A stretch of DNA of 64,000 nucleotides, from positions 4,774,001 to 4,838,000 of the forward strand of contig SFZH01000008.1 in NCBI GenBank assembly GCA_021234535.1. Reading direction: 5' to 3'. A program made the position numbers and the translations under genes. This stretch comes from Stichopus chloronotus. Lineage: Eukaryota > Echinodermata > Holothuroidea > Aspidochirotida > Stichopodidae. How positions within the stretch are numbered: position 1 is the first letter of the stretch; each line of letters opens with the position of its first letter. A model generated the notes under the pieces. It was given only the letters and a program-made list of their open reading frames with translations, did not search any database and had not been told where the DNA came from. Below, one piece after another: positions 35,870 to 48,432 of the stretch.

Positions 35870-37480
35870 GTAAGTGTAACTTCATATCAAGGATGAACTC
35901 AGGATGTATTAGAGACCGCATGGGCCTGACGTGTTTGTGAATGGTAACGGCAAAGACTGTACAATTTAATTTTCCACACGTATTTGGTAACAATCAAATG
36001 TTACCTGATCACTTACATATTTTACCACCTATAATGATACTCAAAGGAGAGCGCGCATCGAATATAGTATTTGGTCTAAATGTTCAATCGTCTTATACGT
36101 ACATAATTAATTTGGAAACATGGCCACGTTGTTTTCTCGAAGGTAGCATATTCCCTATTAATTGCACCATTCAGTGACTTACTAAATCGCAAAAGTAATG
36201 TGGTCTCTCTTCCACCTACAGTCAGAAGATACACTCATCAAAGTGTAATACTTTCCCGTTTTGGGATTTAAAAATAAGACAAATCAAAAGAGGATTTGTG
36301 GATAAGTGTTTTTTTTTTTTTTGCCTAGGCCTGTTTGTCCAATAATAACAGTAACGTTATTGTGAATGTCAGAAACAGTAGCGATTTTTTTTTCGGTTAG
36401 TGCTATACAGGTGTGGAGTCAAGGAGAAAGGGGCATTTCATCTCAGGCAATACAGTGTACCTGGGCCAAATTATATTTGGCATATAGATGGGAATCCTAA
36501 GCTTATAAGTTATTTTTATAATTGCAATTAAATTTCGTAGTTTCTCTCATCACAACTTTTGTGTATCCCAACTGCCAAAATTAACATATCTCTGATCTGG
36601 ATCAGTATCTTGATTTAGTTAAGCTAAGTAGAGTGTACGGGAGAGTATCAGAATAAAAGAGGGAATGAAATGTGTAACAAGACAAACTCAGTGCTGTATT
36701 ATACTATGCATATGGAGTAAAAATAAACTGACAAATGGCGTGGGTAATTCATATCCTTCAATTAAAAAATGCAATTATGTAATACTTTATGTGACATTAA
36801 ATGATTGTCGGATAGAGCCGACAAGGACCAGCTACTAATTTGGATTTTGAAGAGAACAACATTAGTATCGCAATCTGAATGCTTTATCAGAGTCTCTTAT
36901 TGATTGAATGGTGGTGATGAGTGCCGATAGGACTATGAAACAGGAGTGCCACCATTTTTTGTGGAGTAGCGTACAACAAAATGTTTGACTTTACCGACCC
37001 CCCCCCCCGCCCATCCATGTTTTTAAACAGCACCGGTGTGTTAAGTTGTATGTTGTCAGTCGTATGCAATTTTTCTAAAAATCATGTGCAAACTCGTAAT
37101 TCATATCAAATGTGTTGAGATGATGCAAGACTCGAAATTGTATTAAGCCTGCTTTTTCATTCACTTTTGGATCAGGTAGCAACTATTCAGGTGGAGAAGG
37201 GGGTGGAACGTTCATTCGACATCCTCATGTTCATGGAGGCTAAACCTAGTCCTACCAAGCCGATTCTACAGCCACTCCCTGTATAGTATCATGATGTGTC
37301 TGTATCTTCCGTTTGCTTGTCACATAGTATGTGATAACGTGACCCCTTTGGCAAGACTCATGTTATTCAACAGAGCAATTACTGTAAATAACAACAGCCT
37401 ACCACGATCTTCCTTCGACTGGCTGGACATGTGCTGTGTTAAGAACGAGGAAATAGATTTGCATCATTTGTTTTTTACAG

Positions 37481-37849
37481 ATTGAGAATGGTGGTGTAGA
37501 TGGTTTCAGGCGAATACCAATACCATTTTTTTTTAAGTTCTCGACTAACAACCGAGCTGAGGCAATGTTTGCTGCATTTAAAGTTTGCGTGTTGGAGTTT
37601 GGTATGGCTCAGAAAGTGAGATCATACAAAGGAGAAGAAAATGCTCATGTGTGCGCTTTCATGTTCAGTCATCCGCTCCGTGGACCATACAATAGTCCTT
37701 CCATCACTACACGTAGCCTTCATAACCAGCGGATTGAACGGTTTCGAAAGCACATGTTTACAATGAGCATAATTCAATTTCGAGTTTACACCTTGCAACA
37801 AACAATGTGTGGAAGCCTATGTGGCATGTCGTCTTCTTTCAGGGTATAA
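37481..37849 (+). CDS. Integrase-like gene: C-terminal half of the catalytic core
   Basis: The acceptor CATTTGTTTTTTACAG is strong. The frame is open from 37481 to a TAA at about 37847. It shows GGVDGF, STNNRAEAMFAAFKVCV, KVRSYKGEENAHV and SLHNQRIERFRKHMFT. Relatives read DGFSR, NN(K/R)A, VRSDxGxEN and NQRIERLWRD. The catalytic Glu is kept; the Asp of VRSD is Tyr. The last 30 codons match less well, and the true donor may be near 37838. Confidence 0.55.
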   Translation: MENGGVDGFRRIPIPFFFKFSTNNRAEAMFAAFKVCVLEFGMAQKVRSYKGEENAHVCAFMFSHPLRGPYNSPSITTRSLHNQRIERFRKHMFTMSIIQFRVYTLQQTMCGSLCGMSSSFRV

Positions 37850-38640
37850 AATATCTAATATTTAACTAATCGAAGACACTTTTGTTCCAGGCATAGCTTC
37901 AGGGGGTTTATATATAGAGAAATCTAATTTTCAAATTTATTCCGTTATTTACTCTGTTATAATTAATTTTAAAGGAACCATTATTTATGACCAGTCTGCA
38001 TTCCAACCCCCTACCTCCCAAAGCAAACATTGCCTAAGCCTGTAAGGTTCATCTAGTCAAACTGAATGTGTTTGTGTCATTCGCTGTACTTTACGGTCTA
38101 TGGGTGTACTGTTGTTACTGCTAATTCTTAACATGGACCGTGGAAGTAATACGAATGGAGTAAAAGCAGATTTATTGTGACATGGAGCTATTGTTCAATC
38201 CCAATGTTAACTTGAATCACATTCTCAACAACCCCTTTTAATCCCTTTGAACTTCCTTCTGACAAACAGGAGTCCAAAACTTCGATTGTATGTAAAGTTT
38301 ACACATCCAAAAATGGAAATGAGTTTCTTCTAAAATTACTTATTTTAATTAATTATGAGGAAACCAACAGTATGGCTGAGCTAGGAATTGTAGGTGGCGC
38401 TATGTATTGCCGTCAACTGTTGTTTAACCTTCATTAATACTGGATTATAGTCTTCACGAAAAACGGAAACCCCCAAGAGAAATCTACACATAACTTTTAA
38501 TTTCGAAGTTCCAGAAATTTCCCTTATTGAGATTTCAAGGTTTTCAAACTATGATCTCTAACAACATCAAGTGGCTTCTGATCTCTATAAAGAATAAGAG
38601 CGATTATCTACTCATATCCAATGGGTTTAGTTTGAAAATT

Positions 38641-39515
38641 AAAAACAAGAGGGCAATCCACGGAGTTGCTTATCTCATCACCAACATGCACATTGATTTC
38701 AATACAAGGCCTGCACATGGAAATTTGTAAGTTTATTGCTAAGTACTTACAACACTTTAAGTTAATTGGTTTAATACTTCTCAAGATATGCAGAAAATAG
38801 CAATTTTGGGGCAAAATTGGCTTTTTTTCTAAAAAAATCAGCAAATTTGACTCAACTTCACATTACGGTAATAATATGTTGAACAATGTGTTCTTAGGTA
38901 AGTACTTATAAAACCGTAAGTTAATTGATCTAATAGTTCTCAAGATATGCTGGAAATACAAATTTTGGGGCAAAATTGGCTTTTTTCTCAAAGATCAGCA
39001 AATTTCACTCTCTTTACTACAAAAGTGATATACCTCAAAATGTTTCATTCTCAGGTAACTTTTTGCGAAATTTTGCATTAAATGCTCAAATACTTCTCAA
39101 GATATGCTGGAAATAGCAATTTTGGGGCAAAATAGACTTTTTCCTCAAAAGTCACCAAATTTGACTTGATTTACCATACAACTAATGCATCTTGTACATA
39201 TTGGCATCATACACAACCTTACCACGTTTCAACTTAATCGCTCATATGCTTTTCAAACTACTCTGGAAAAACCACAATTTGGACAGGTCCGGACGCACAC
39301 ACACGCGCGCACACACCCACACACATTGGCACGGACACGTTTTCATATATACCACCCAATAGGACCCTCCTGTACCCATGGTCACTCTACCATGGGGTAC
39401 CCCTGGGGTGTCGCTACTCATCCACTCCAAACGTTTCCATGGCAACCATTCTCCCATGGGTGCACAGTACAATATATAGCTCCACTAGCCAAGTGACTAC
39501 AATATCTCATCTTAT
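38641..39515 (+). mobile_element. Family C tandem-core element (in an intron)
   Basis: The 5' end CAAGAGGGCAATCCACGGAG then TTGC is followed by ATCTCATCAC (38672-38681). The core is three to four units of about 160 bp with TTCTCAAGATATGCTGGAAA and TTTTGGGGCAAAATTGGC blocks (near 38783, 38942, 39102 and 39243). A CA/CG-rich tract lies at 39293-39340. A CCATGG-rich segment (39378-39460) and ACAATATCTCATC (about 39500) end it. The second hairpin arm is lost. No protein is encoded. Confidence 0.6.
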
Positions 39516-40147
39516 ATATCAATATAACATCTCATTATTACACAGGGATGTGTCAGTACATTCTACAAATTGTTCTACAACATGGAAGAGAATGGACTTC
39601 TGACGTGCACCGAAGTAGATCTAGCTGCCCTGCATTTCGTTCTCTAACCTATCCATAAACTTTCATTTGGAAAGCTTTCGACAAAGTTTCATGCAGCACA
39701 AGATGCACGGAGCACAATATGTCACCATACCAAAACGCGGTTGACAGGGGATATCCTAGACATTATTAAAAAGGTGACGCTATTACATTTTACATAGCAA
39801 AATGAATGTTCGACTAATGTACGTAAAAAATTATTTTGTCACATGTCTTTCATATTATTATGATTATATTATACTTTCTTATTGTATAATATATAATTTT
39901 ATGCTATAATGTAGCATCAATTTCATACGCTCATTGTGCTGTTTCATATTATGTGAAGATGTAAACCATGCTTGTAAAGTTTAACAAACTCGGCATCTCT
40001 GTTCCATGTTTTTCGTATTGATAAGGTAAACAAGGGGGAGAAAAGAGAAACACGTTCTCCATACGTTGGGTAGTGTGTCGCTTGCTCACTTATTCAACGA
40101 GGTATCAACTTTCTGTGACATTTTTATCTTGTGACTCTTTTTCAGGA

Positions 40148-40379
40148 AGATTTGCATACATACGGGAACAGCGTGGATGACCAGGAACGTGTGAGGACAC
40201 CGAGAGGAATGCGACTCACGGAAGAGCAGCATCGTGAAATAAATCATCATTTTACACTGGCGGTGAACGAACTGCAACAAGAAGTTGACCAAATCAACTA
40301 TTATACAGCAGTTAAATATTTTTTAATAGCGATGCGCAGGGAAAATGATGACAACTTAGTTCATGATCCCTTTGAATAA
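40148..40379 (+). CDS. Integrase-like gene: C-terminal exon
   Basis: The acceptor CTTGTGACTCTTTTTCAG ends just upstream, at about 40145. The frame reads DLHTYGNSVDDQERVRTPRG, then MRLTEEQHREINHHFTLAVN and so on to a TAA at 40377. In relatives the tail after the core carries a YGID...P...LS/TEEQ...L pattern; here YGNSVDD and RLTEEQHREI fit that layout. The exon is intact. Confidence 0.45.
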
Positions 40380-40556
40380 ATGGTATTTAGTGGGTTCGAA
40401 AGTTGTACTGTTGTTGCTATCAGTTAAAATTAAAAGTTTTTCTTTCTTCCTATATCTATGGAAGCAATGGAGCCCATCAAAGTTTGAAACCAATATATGA
40501 ATTGAAAAGAGCTTTTTTTCTCTTCTTCTTGGTTCCGGTATGAACTTTCCTCTTAC

Positions 40557-40651
40557 AACTTCCCAAATTCTGGAGAACCAACGATTGCCTCTGCCATAGT
40601 CTTACAAAACAAATCCACATCTTGGGAGTTCCTCGGCAGATGTAGCTCCAT
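40557..40651 (-). CDS. Candidate small first exon, family unknown
   Basis: On the minus strand an ATG with G at +4 (TCTATGGAG) starts a frame that runs 31 codons (MELHLPRNSQDVDLFCKTMA and 11 more) to a strong donor, AAGTT|GTAAGAGG. An overlapping frame encodes a 49-codon ORF (40602-40751), so the signal is ambiguous. It lies just beyond the 3' end of the integrase-like gene, on the opposite strand. Confidence 0.2.
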
Positions 40652-40759
40652 AGAACACGTTCGCGCTAAACAACAGTTCAACCAAACGAATCGCTCCACC
40701 GATACGTGCAATAACAGGCGCCTTGACGAGATATTTCATCCGTTGTAGCATGGTAGTAA

Positions 40760-43690
40760 TCGTCACTTACTTTGAAAAATGTCGCTATCCTTGACAATTA
40801 GTTTTCACCTTTTTGACGCCTTCCGACGTTTACCATAGTAGACCAGTTTCAGGATGTGTTATTTGCTGAACATGGGTACACCTACTACAAATTGCGAAAG
40901 TTTGCTGAAATTGATAAAAATTCAATTCAAGACTGTAGTCTTATGTTCATTTTAATCATTTGCATATGGCAAAAACCCTACACCTTAATCTTATACGCCA
41001 GTCCATCTTGATTCAAAAGAGGCCAGTCGTTTTGACTGGTGAGTTTTAAGTCCTGTCTTCACTGTCGGCAACAACATTGGCATCAAAGCGTTGTTCTAAG
41101 TAATCCTTTCCATAGGATATAAGCAGGTGTGAATAAACTTACTTGGACACCGTCTAGAAATTGGATATATCTCACAAAAGTACGAGGGTGCTTTAAGCCG
41201 TACTCATCCCTTATGAATTGGGATAGGGGAGAAAATCGAACAGAAGTGGCATAAATTTAACAACCAGTTGTAACTCCTTCTTAATCACACCTCCCTGGTT
41301 TAACTTCATCAGAGTTACCGCGTATAAGGAAATCGTGACATTTGACATTAAGACATCATGAAAATTTTCAGAAAGTTTTTGTATCGTCCTTTCATGTATA
41401 GAATGATTTTAGTACCTGTATGAAATTCACACGAAATAGCGCTAAAAATGTGTTTCGTTTTCGGGCCCCGTCACCCAGTATATCAGTGACTTATGGCGAC
41501 TCTAAAAAGCCCACTCACCCACATTTCAAGTTCGAAGTTCGTCCGACTTATCGTATAAAGGGAGATCATGACACACGGTTTTGTACACACTCTCAAGCAT
41601 ACCACTACGCACTCACATGAATACTCAAAGGCATACACTTACGTCCATATATCCTTCATACATGCACACGTACATCCGTCCGTGTGAAAGTACGTGTATG
41701 TACGTATGTACATATGTACACACAAACATACCTAGTTACATGCGTATATACGTACATGTGCTTATGTAAACATCATGCACCGAGTGGGAACTGGGTGAGG
41801 GTGTGGGGTTAGGAGAAAATGCTATGAAGAATTTAGTATTATAGCATAGAAATCGTACCCCTCACAGCTGGTCAAGTTTTGCTCCAATGTAAAAATCGTA
41901 TCTTCTTCTCTCAAAGAAACATCATCTGTCAAGTTAATTTTGAAGAGCTGACAGATGTAGTTGACATTGGTAGTTGACAGTTGACAGATGTAGCTGTCAT
42001 TGTTTTTTTTTTCTTATCTCCGGTAAAGAGAAGCATGAATGCTAACCACTCGTCCCTCATTGTCCACCAAAGTCCTCCAACGTCGTCCATTCCACCAATA
42101 AATTGGTCGATTTCTGTCCTACAGCTGAAAAGATATATGGCTTTAGTTCTGTGTATTTCTATCAATAAGGCAAGTCATAAACATCATCCTAAAAGAAATT
42201 TAATTTAGGTCTGCCCTATCAAAATGGGAAAAAATGAATTGTTGAAAAAGAAGATATATAGTAGGATAAGGCAAAACGAGATCGTATTGCCTAGCGCTGA
42301 TCAGTTTAAGATTGCTGTGGTTAGCCGGACGATTATCGAACGATCTAATAAAATTGTTCATTAGGTTGGTTTGAGTATTGTCGATAAAACTACATATCAC
42401 GTGGGGTAATATTAAATTGACCATGGAAAAGATGAACTCAAATGCATGGACAAGTCTTCATCCGATTATTTTATTGACGGATATTATCTAGGTTTCATTG
42501 CATTATTACTGAAAATGTTTACTTACCACTCATGCCTACTGTGATGTCGCTTTCCCTATTTCCTTAGCGACAATATATTTTATCAGGGAATTAGGCAAAT
42601 CCTATATTCAACATATTGTCTTGACATAACTAGCACAGAAGATCGAGGCCTCCAGTAAATGTAACGTTGAGATTTTAATGCCTTTCTGCAAACATGCAAA
42701 GCTGACACCATTAACGTTAATGTAAAAAGTATGCATTGTTCACTAAAATAATTCTTTTTGGGAATTCTTTGAGATAGTTCCTGAAAATGAGCACCATGTC
42801 TTGTCTACACTCATGCTTTGATCTTTTTAAGAGACATGAGGAGCGATGGTAGAGAATTACTTTAAACTTTATGCACAAGATGAGTTGCAGAAGATGCATC
42901 TTTTTAATCGCTGAAAGTTGTGCGTGAACATTCTTGATCAAGAAATCACTTATTTCTTGACGCCCTTTTTCCTTCAAGTGATATGTAATTTGATTTAATG
43001 AATGAACATCTAGAAAGGACTATCAGATTACAAGCTATAATCATGTGACTACCAATAGATTTGTCAGATGGGGTTCTAGTACTGTGGTCCTGGGACAAGG
43101 ATGGGATTTCAACGAGTATTTTTCCCATTTTTAACCAGTTTGCCTGGGAAATTTCTTTGCCAATTGGGTGTGTGTGTGAGGGGGGAGAGCTCGTTCGAAC
43201 CCCGGGATGGGTAGACTGGCTCTCATCAGTAACATCTTAGAAAAATGAAGTAGAAGAAAAAGAAGAAATTGGCAATTAACAGAAATGCGAGTTGAAACTT
43301 TTTCTTCATTTACTAGGCACATGTACCGCATTAAGTGGCCTTTCCAATCAAATTGTATTATGACGACATCTGTCATTACGTTCCACAACAATAGGGTACC
43401 AGAGGTTATCAAGGATATACTGAACTACTATCAAACTCAATATCGTTGTTATTACATCAGTTCAGCTTCCAGTCTTGTGAGATGTTCCATCTTCTATACG
43501 TGTTGTTAAAGGTTGTGTGACATGCTTCTAGAAAAGAAAGGAGCACTTTTCATTCAAAAGTTGCAAAGTTAAAACCCTGAGTGAAAATCCGTTGGAATGT
43601 TAATTACATCTTTTACCGTATTTGAGATATGACTATTCAAAGTTTGAGTAAAATGCAAAACAGAGGACATGGAGTGTTGCACAGTGTCAG
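40760..43690. other. Long unassigned AT-rich stretch
   Basis: No supported exon. It contains a TACGTATGTACATATGTACA-type purine/pyrimidine tract at 41660-41765 and a small TTGACAG/TAGTTGACA repeat at 41945-42000. Confidence 0.4.
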
Positions 43691-43699
43691 TATTTCTTT

Positions 43700-43835
43700 T
43701 GTTAAGCCTTTGTATTTTCCCTTTTAATTACTTAATTGACATATAGGTTTCATAAACAAAGGGTTAACACAAGACATGTCATAGAAGTCCATGTCTTGAT
43801 GTCATAAATTTGGATACTTGGCCAAACTTATTAAA
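43700..43835 (+). repeat. Dispersed repeat R1, copy 1
   Basis: CTTTTAATTACTTAATT and GGGTTAACACAAGACATGTC, then GTCCATGTCTTGATG and ACTTGGCCAA, recur at 48955-49170 (inverted) and partly at 50445-50555 (direct). No coding capacity; identity unknown. Confidence 0.5.
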
Positions 43836-43923
43836 ACTTTGAATACAGGGTTGAAAAACTCGGTTAGCTAAAGAGCTAATCTAACCCGAGGTACTGATTA
43901 TAAACAAAAGTAAGAAGTAAAAA

Positions 43924-46740
43924 TTAAAGTTGTAAAACATGTGAAAGTTTACAAAAGTTAAAACGGGATGAGAGTAAAATAAGAACACGTTTAAAACAAC
44001 TCAGAGTTTTAGCATCTCTACATTCCGGGGTGAGTAGTATGTTCCAGTCCCTTGCTGCCAAATAGGAAAATCGTCTTTTGTGATACTCTGTTTTACCACC
44101 TTTTATAAAGAGGCCATTTGAGGTTGCGGATCTTAGACTATATAAATGTGTATCCCTTGTGAACTGGAAAAGCTCTCTCAAATAATCAGATGCTAGTGAA
44201 TTCAGGCATTTGAATAAAATTGTTAATTGCTTTTCTTGGATACGTCTGTCCATTGTTTGCCATTTCAATGCGTCATAGAATTATTATAATTTTGCAGGGT
44301 ATGCACAACATAAAAAATTGCATTCGCTGCTTGTTTTTGCAAATTACTTTTATCATATTTCCCTTACTACAGTTTCCCCATATAGCACTACAGTAATCTA
44401 AAATTGGTAGGCTGTAACCTGTATAGTATAGTAGACATGTATCTTTATCAATAAAAGGCTTAATTCTTCTTGACAGAGCTATTCTACTGCTGATCAATGA
44501 ATTAACATAATTAGTGTGAGAATTCCATGATAGAGTTGGATATATGTATACACCCAAGAGTTTTTCTGGTTCAACATTTTCAAGTAAGAAACCTTTTACC
44601 TCAACAGATAGTGTTCCATTTTCTATAAACTTTGATAGTCTCTGATGTGATCCTATAGCAACATGGTTTTATGGATGTTCATTACCATTTGGTTCGCCTC
44701 ACACCATTTACTTATAGCACACATATCAGCAGTTAATTTATCATTGATTTCATTAATATTCTTACCCATTACGTAGACGTAGAAGGTGGTAATATCAGCG
44801 TACATGTCGTACATGCAATGTCTTAACGATAGACCCATATCATTAATGTATATCAAAAATAACAATGGTCCTAGAATCGAACCCTGTGGTACCTCACGTA
44901 CAACCTTCTGAGGATTTGAGAGAACATTTATTTGACAGCGTTGCGTTCCCTCAGACATATATAACCGAAACCACTGCAAGGAGCTGTTAGATATACCACA
45001 AATACGTAACTTTTAAATCAATACATCATGATTAACAAGGTCAAAGGTCTTTTTCAAATCCAGAAAAACAGTACCAATGCAGGATCTTGCAGGTCAATTG
45101 CTTCCATCTATTTATCCGTAATTTTTAGAACAGTTTCAAAAGAATGACTTTTTCTAAATCCAGACTGGGCCCTTTTAAGTACATTAAATTCATTCAGATA
45201 TCTCAATAAGGCATCATGGACATGCTTCTCTAAATTTTTTGACCGTACCGGTAATATCGGTCTATAGCTTGAAACATCAAGAGCAGAGCCACTTTTAAAA
45301 ATTGGTATAACTCTAGCTTGTTTCCAACTTTTAGGGAAGACCTTAATACCTTAACACTTGAATTAATGATATTAATTATGATCGTAGAAATAACATCCGC
45401 ACTACTTCCAAAAGGTGAACACTAATATTATCAAGGCCCCGTTTGTTTACCAGAGTCTAGCAATTTCAAAAACTTAATTACAAAATTAAATGAGATTTCG
45501 GGTTTGTCAAAGAATTTTTCGTTTGGCACATTCTTAGAACCGTATTGACGCAATGCAGTTAAGTCAAGGTCATGGGAGACATCATTATGTGTTACATATT
45601 GAGCTGAAACCGAAGTAAAGTCATTGAAAGCATCTGCAACCTCCTCAGTGCCTTCAGTTTGCTTTCCTTGTACTGTAACAAGACTTGGTGACTGTTGATT
45701 CTTCATATTTGTATTATTCGATTGAACATTCCGTAGAAGGTGTCAAATTGCTTTAGAATTGCCCTTACTATTAGAGATTGAGTTATGAAAGAAATTCTTT
45801 TTTGAATTCCTTAAAAGTCTGGTTTTTTTTATTTCTGTCCTGTCGATACACAATGGGCTCAGAGAATTTTGCCTTGTTTCTCTGTTTTATTGCTGCAGTA
45901 ATTTCGCTATTAAACCAATCAGGTTGGAACCTTTTCCTGACTCGTGTTTTCCTCTTTGGAGCATGCTTATTCAAAACCTCCATGAAAATACTTTCCCATG
46001 TTTGTAAGACTTCATATGTGTCATTTCCTTTGGAGGAGTCTGGCGACAAATTCAACTGCCGGTATAAGTCTCCATTAAAATTACAAACATCTATTTTGTG
46101 AATATTTCTGTATACAATTGATTTGTGTGCATTAGTCTTAATTTTCATACAAGTATGTTTCCAAGTAAAGAAAACTGGGGAATGGTTGCTAATCGTTTTG
46201 TCAGGAACTGTTACATTAACAATACGTCTCATTAGTAGTAAAAACGTGGTCTATTAAAGAAGTACAGTCAGTATTAGGGGTCGGTGATTTGACAACTTAT
46301 ATTAGTTCGAGGGACTCAATGTCATGTAACCACTTCTTGTTTTCACCATTGAACAGATTAAGGTTAAGGTTCCCAATAATTGTAATATCTAAAGTTGAGT
46401 TGCATGGACTAGTCAACATTTCGAGGAACATATTTGACCATTGAGCTTTAGAGTCAGGTATTCGATAACGTATGCACAAAAGAACATTTTTAACATAGGC
46501 AGCTACGCCTCCCCCTTGCTTTCCTATCCTGTCCCTACGAAAAAATATTATATCCGGGAATGAAAACGTTTCCTTAAGACAGATAATATGGAAATGAGAG
46601 TTATTCTCGAATAACAAAGCTTGGAGTTGATCTAATTTGTAATAAAGACGATTTATATTGAGAAAACTTATATTCAGTTTTTTTTTTTTATATTCCAGTA
46701 TGTTGGCGCCATCATCATTTCGCAACTCCACAATTTCGGC
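43924..46740 (-). pseudogene. LINE ORF2 remnant: endonuclease and reverse transcriptase
   Basis: At 46731-46297 an APE-type endonuclease is recognisable: SFLNINRL, IICLKETF, and GKQGGGVAAYVKN. The GDFN-type motif reads GNLN, and SDH reads SNH (in ISNHSPVF, about 46180), so catalysis is doubtful. At 45706-45431 and below are the reverse-transcriptase fingers (SYRPI, QSGFRK), with an in-frame stop near 45115. At 44979-44653, VPQGSILGPLLFLIYINDM is intact, but the YADD box reads YADI, losing the second catalytic Asp. The thumb and C-terminal region (LGVYI-type, LYYTGYSLPILDYCSAIWGN; then KCLNSLASDYLRELF) extend to 43924. Several frameshifts separate these blocks. Non-functional. Confidence 0.75.
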
Positions 46741-46762
46741 ACAATCTTCCTGGCCAAGATTT

Positions 46763-47330
46763 CTATCGAGAATGGCAGAATTTTTCCTTGTGGCCTTTCA
46801 TACCACATTGCCGGCACTCAATTGGTTTGTCATATCTGCACCTTTTAGTGGTATGATTTTGCTCACCGCAGAAATAACAACCACGATCAACGTTATTTTG
46901 TCTGTGATATGTTGAATGAATTTCGTTATCACGGTCATGGTGCATGGAAAAACGGTTGACACTGGTGACATAGGGACGAAGGTTGTGCCTTGTATTTGAT
47001 CTTGGATGGCTACTTTGTCCCACTCGGCTCTGATAATGCTGTCTGGAGTGAAAGTTTATTGGTTTGTGTTGAACTTGGGCATAATGTCTCACCTCTGTAT
47101 TACTTTGTTGGGACTTATATCGACCAGTGATGCAAGATAAACGCTCAACTAGCCGATTGGTTCTTTTTCTACTTAGGTGCACGTTATCATAGTACAAACT
47201 CTCGTCTATGTTCCCATCTGCGTATTTAAAAGAAGTCATATTTTGAATGTATTCCAGTTTTTCGGATAAGTTAAGTAGCCTTTCGTTGAGTTCATTTAAA
47301 GCAGAGATGTGAGTATCAGTGCGAGATTCC
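46763..47330 (-). pseudogene. LINE ORF1 remnant: SGNH-esterase end plus two CCHC knuckles
   Basis: The frame is open from about 47330 to the stop at 46763. Near its start, NIDESLYYDNVHLSRK carries the D-x-x-H of SGNH block V, known from CR1 ORF1 esterases. A basic Ser/His/Arg-rich linker follows. At the end are two zinc knuckles, CYFCGEQNHTTKRC and CRQCGMKGHKEKFC (both C-x2-C-x4-H-x4-C). The catalytic Ser block would lie upstream and is absent. In the family ORF1 binds the element RNA; here it is a fragment. Confidence 0.65.
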
Positions 47331-47429
47331 GTAGGTGCACCCCCGGCGTTATACGGTGTGCTCTACCCCGTCCCCCCCCCCCGCAATTGTCTTACGGGAT
47401 ACTCCTATCAGGTATCCGTATGGAAGTCA

Positions 47430-47615
47430 CTGGAATTCCCCCTTTTTCCTTCAAGCGTATGTAGCATGTGACTGCCAGAAGAGAGGGCGGGCTCCTGGTC
47501 TCAGTTGTCAGATCTCCCAGCACAAACACACACACACGCACAAACACACACACACGCCACATCACACCGCCACCGCGCCACCGCCATCCTTGCCTCCATT
47601 CGGCAAGAAATCATG
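47430..47615 (+). repeat. Family A 3' end, GC-rich variant
   Basis: A CA-rich tract (47521-47557) is followed by CACCGCCACCGCGCCACCGC and the hairpin CTTGCC...GGCAAGAAATCA (47588-47613). It corresponds to the standard CATCACCATCGCATAGATTC plus hairpin end, but with GC-rich substitutions. No core units are present. It abuts the 5'-truncated LINE. Confidence 0.5.
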
Positions 47616-47799
47616 AGTTCCAATACTTTCATTGAAGCTGAAAGAAGATGAAAACAAATTCTATACAGCGACAATATCTGTTATTAAAAATCTGATTATT
47701 TTTTGGTTTTCAATAGGAATAGCCTATAAGTGACTATGCTGAACTTTTAAATTCAGTACAGATCTTTGGAATGATAGTACTTACATATTCATTCATGAC

Positions 47800-48432
47800 A
47801 ACCCATACATCATGTTAAATATCATGAGACGTTTTGTACTGATGTCGAATGAGCTTTAACCTCCATGAAAACAATGGAAATCATATACTTACAGTAGACT
47901 TTGAAGTTCAAGCACCTTTCCATGTTTATGATACTATGTTTGCAAGCTTTTCAAACTATGTTCCCTATTGACCTCAAATTAGCTTTGACGTGCATGGAAA
48001 ATGAAAGACATCATCCACCCATTATGTACTATCTGTTGTAGTTTCCATATATAGATCATATAGATATCATATTTACATTGTTTTGAAAGTATGTCCTCTC
48101 TAACCTCACATGACATTAGACAAAAATGGCAGACATCATCTGCTTATTAAGTGCTGCCAATGATAATTCAAGTTCTGGTAACATTCACTTGCTGAGACAC
48201 CGCCCTTAACAGGTTTTGATATATTAAGCTCTGGTAACCTCAAATGACCTTTGACTTCGATAAAAACAAGAGAGATCACGTACTCACAGTGGACCACCAT
48301 CACACCATCTTTGAAGTTCGAGTACCGTTTCCTTCTTGAGATATCATGTTTACACGCACACACACGTAACACACCTTACACGCCATCACCTTGGCAAAGA
48401 TTCCTTGCCTGCGTTCGGAAAGGAATTAAAAA
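47800..48432 (+). repeat. Family A array with intact 3' end
   Basis: About four diverged units (TGACCTCAAATGACCTTTGA at 48234-48253) precede a CA-rich tract (48354-48368), then TACACGCCATCACCTTGGCA and the hairpin GATTCCTTGCC...GGAAAGGAATT (48399-48427) with an A-run. The 5' end is missing. Confidence 0.6.

Larger units (their letters stand above)
33653..40379 (+). pseudogene. Multi-exon integrase-core (DDE) gene, probably inactive
   Basis: Four plus-strand pieces match, in order, a widespread animal family with an N-terminal helix-turn-helix and an integrase catalytic core. They are 33653-33794 (helix-turn-helix), about 35738-35869 (DISDDxLDxxV-type linker), 37481-37849 (second half of the integrase core) and 40148-40379 (C-terminal tail with stop). 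Splice sites at several borders are good. The exon expected to carry the DGNHKL-type first catalytic Asp was not found between 35870 and 37480. In the third piece the usual VRSD motif reads VRSY, so the second catalytic Asp position is Tyr, while NQRIER keeps the Glu. Introns hold a family C element. Loss of the catalytic exon and Asp suggests a dead or repurposed gene. Family assignment rests on remembered motifs. Confidence 0.55.
43900..47330 (-). mobile_element. Decayed CR1/jockey-type LINE
   Basis: Read on the minus strand, the order is ORF1 remnant (47330-46763), endonuclease, linker, reverse transcriptase and C-terminal region (46740-43924). Many frameshifts and stops break the second frame. 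The 5' side stops near 47330, where GC-rich repeat sequence begins, so ORF1 is 5'-truncated. No target duplication was identified. The closest general type is a CR1-like non-LTR element, because ORF1 combines an SGNH-esterase end with zinc knuckles. Confidence 0.75.

Noticed and set aside
41585..41770. ORF over CACACTCA/TACGTATG tract
   Set aside because: The frame is open only because of low-complexity sequence.
43190..43204. GTTCGAACCCCG resembling a tRNA T-arm box
   Set aside because: No acceptor, D-arm or anticodon structure could be placed around it.
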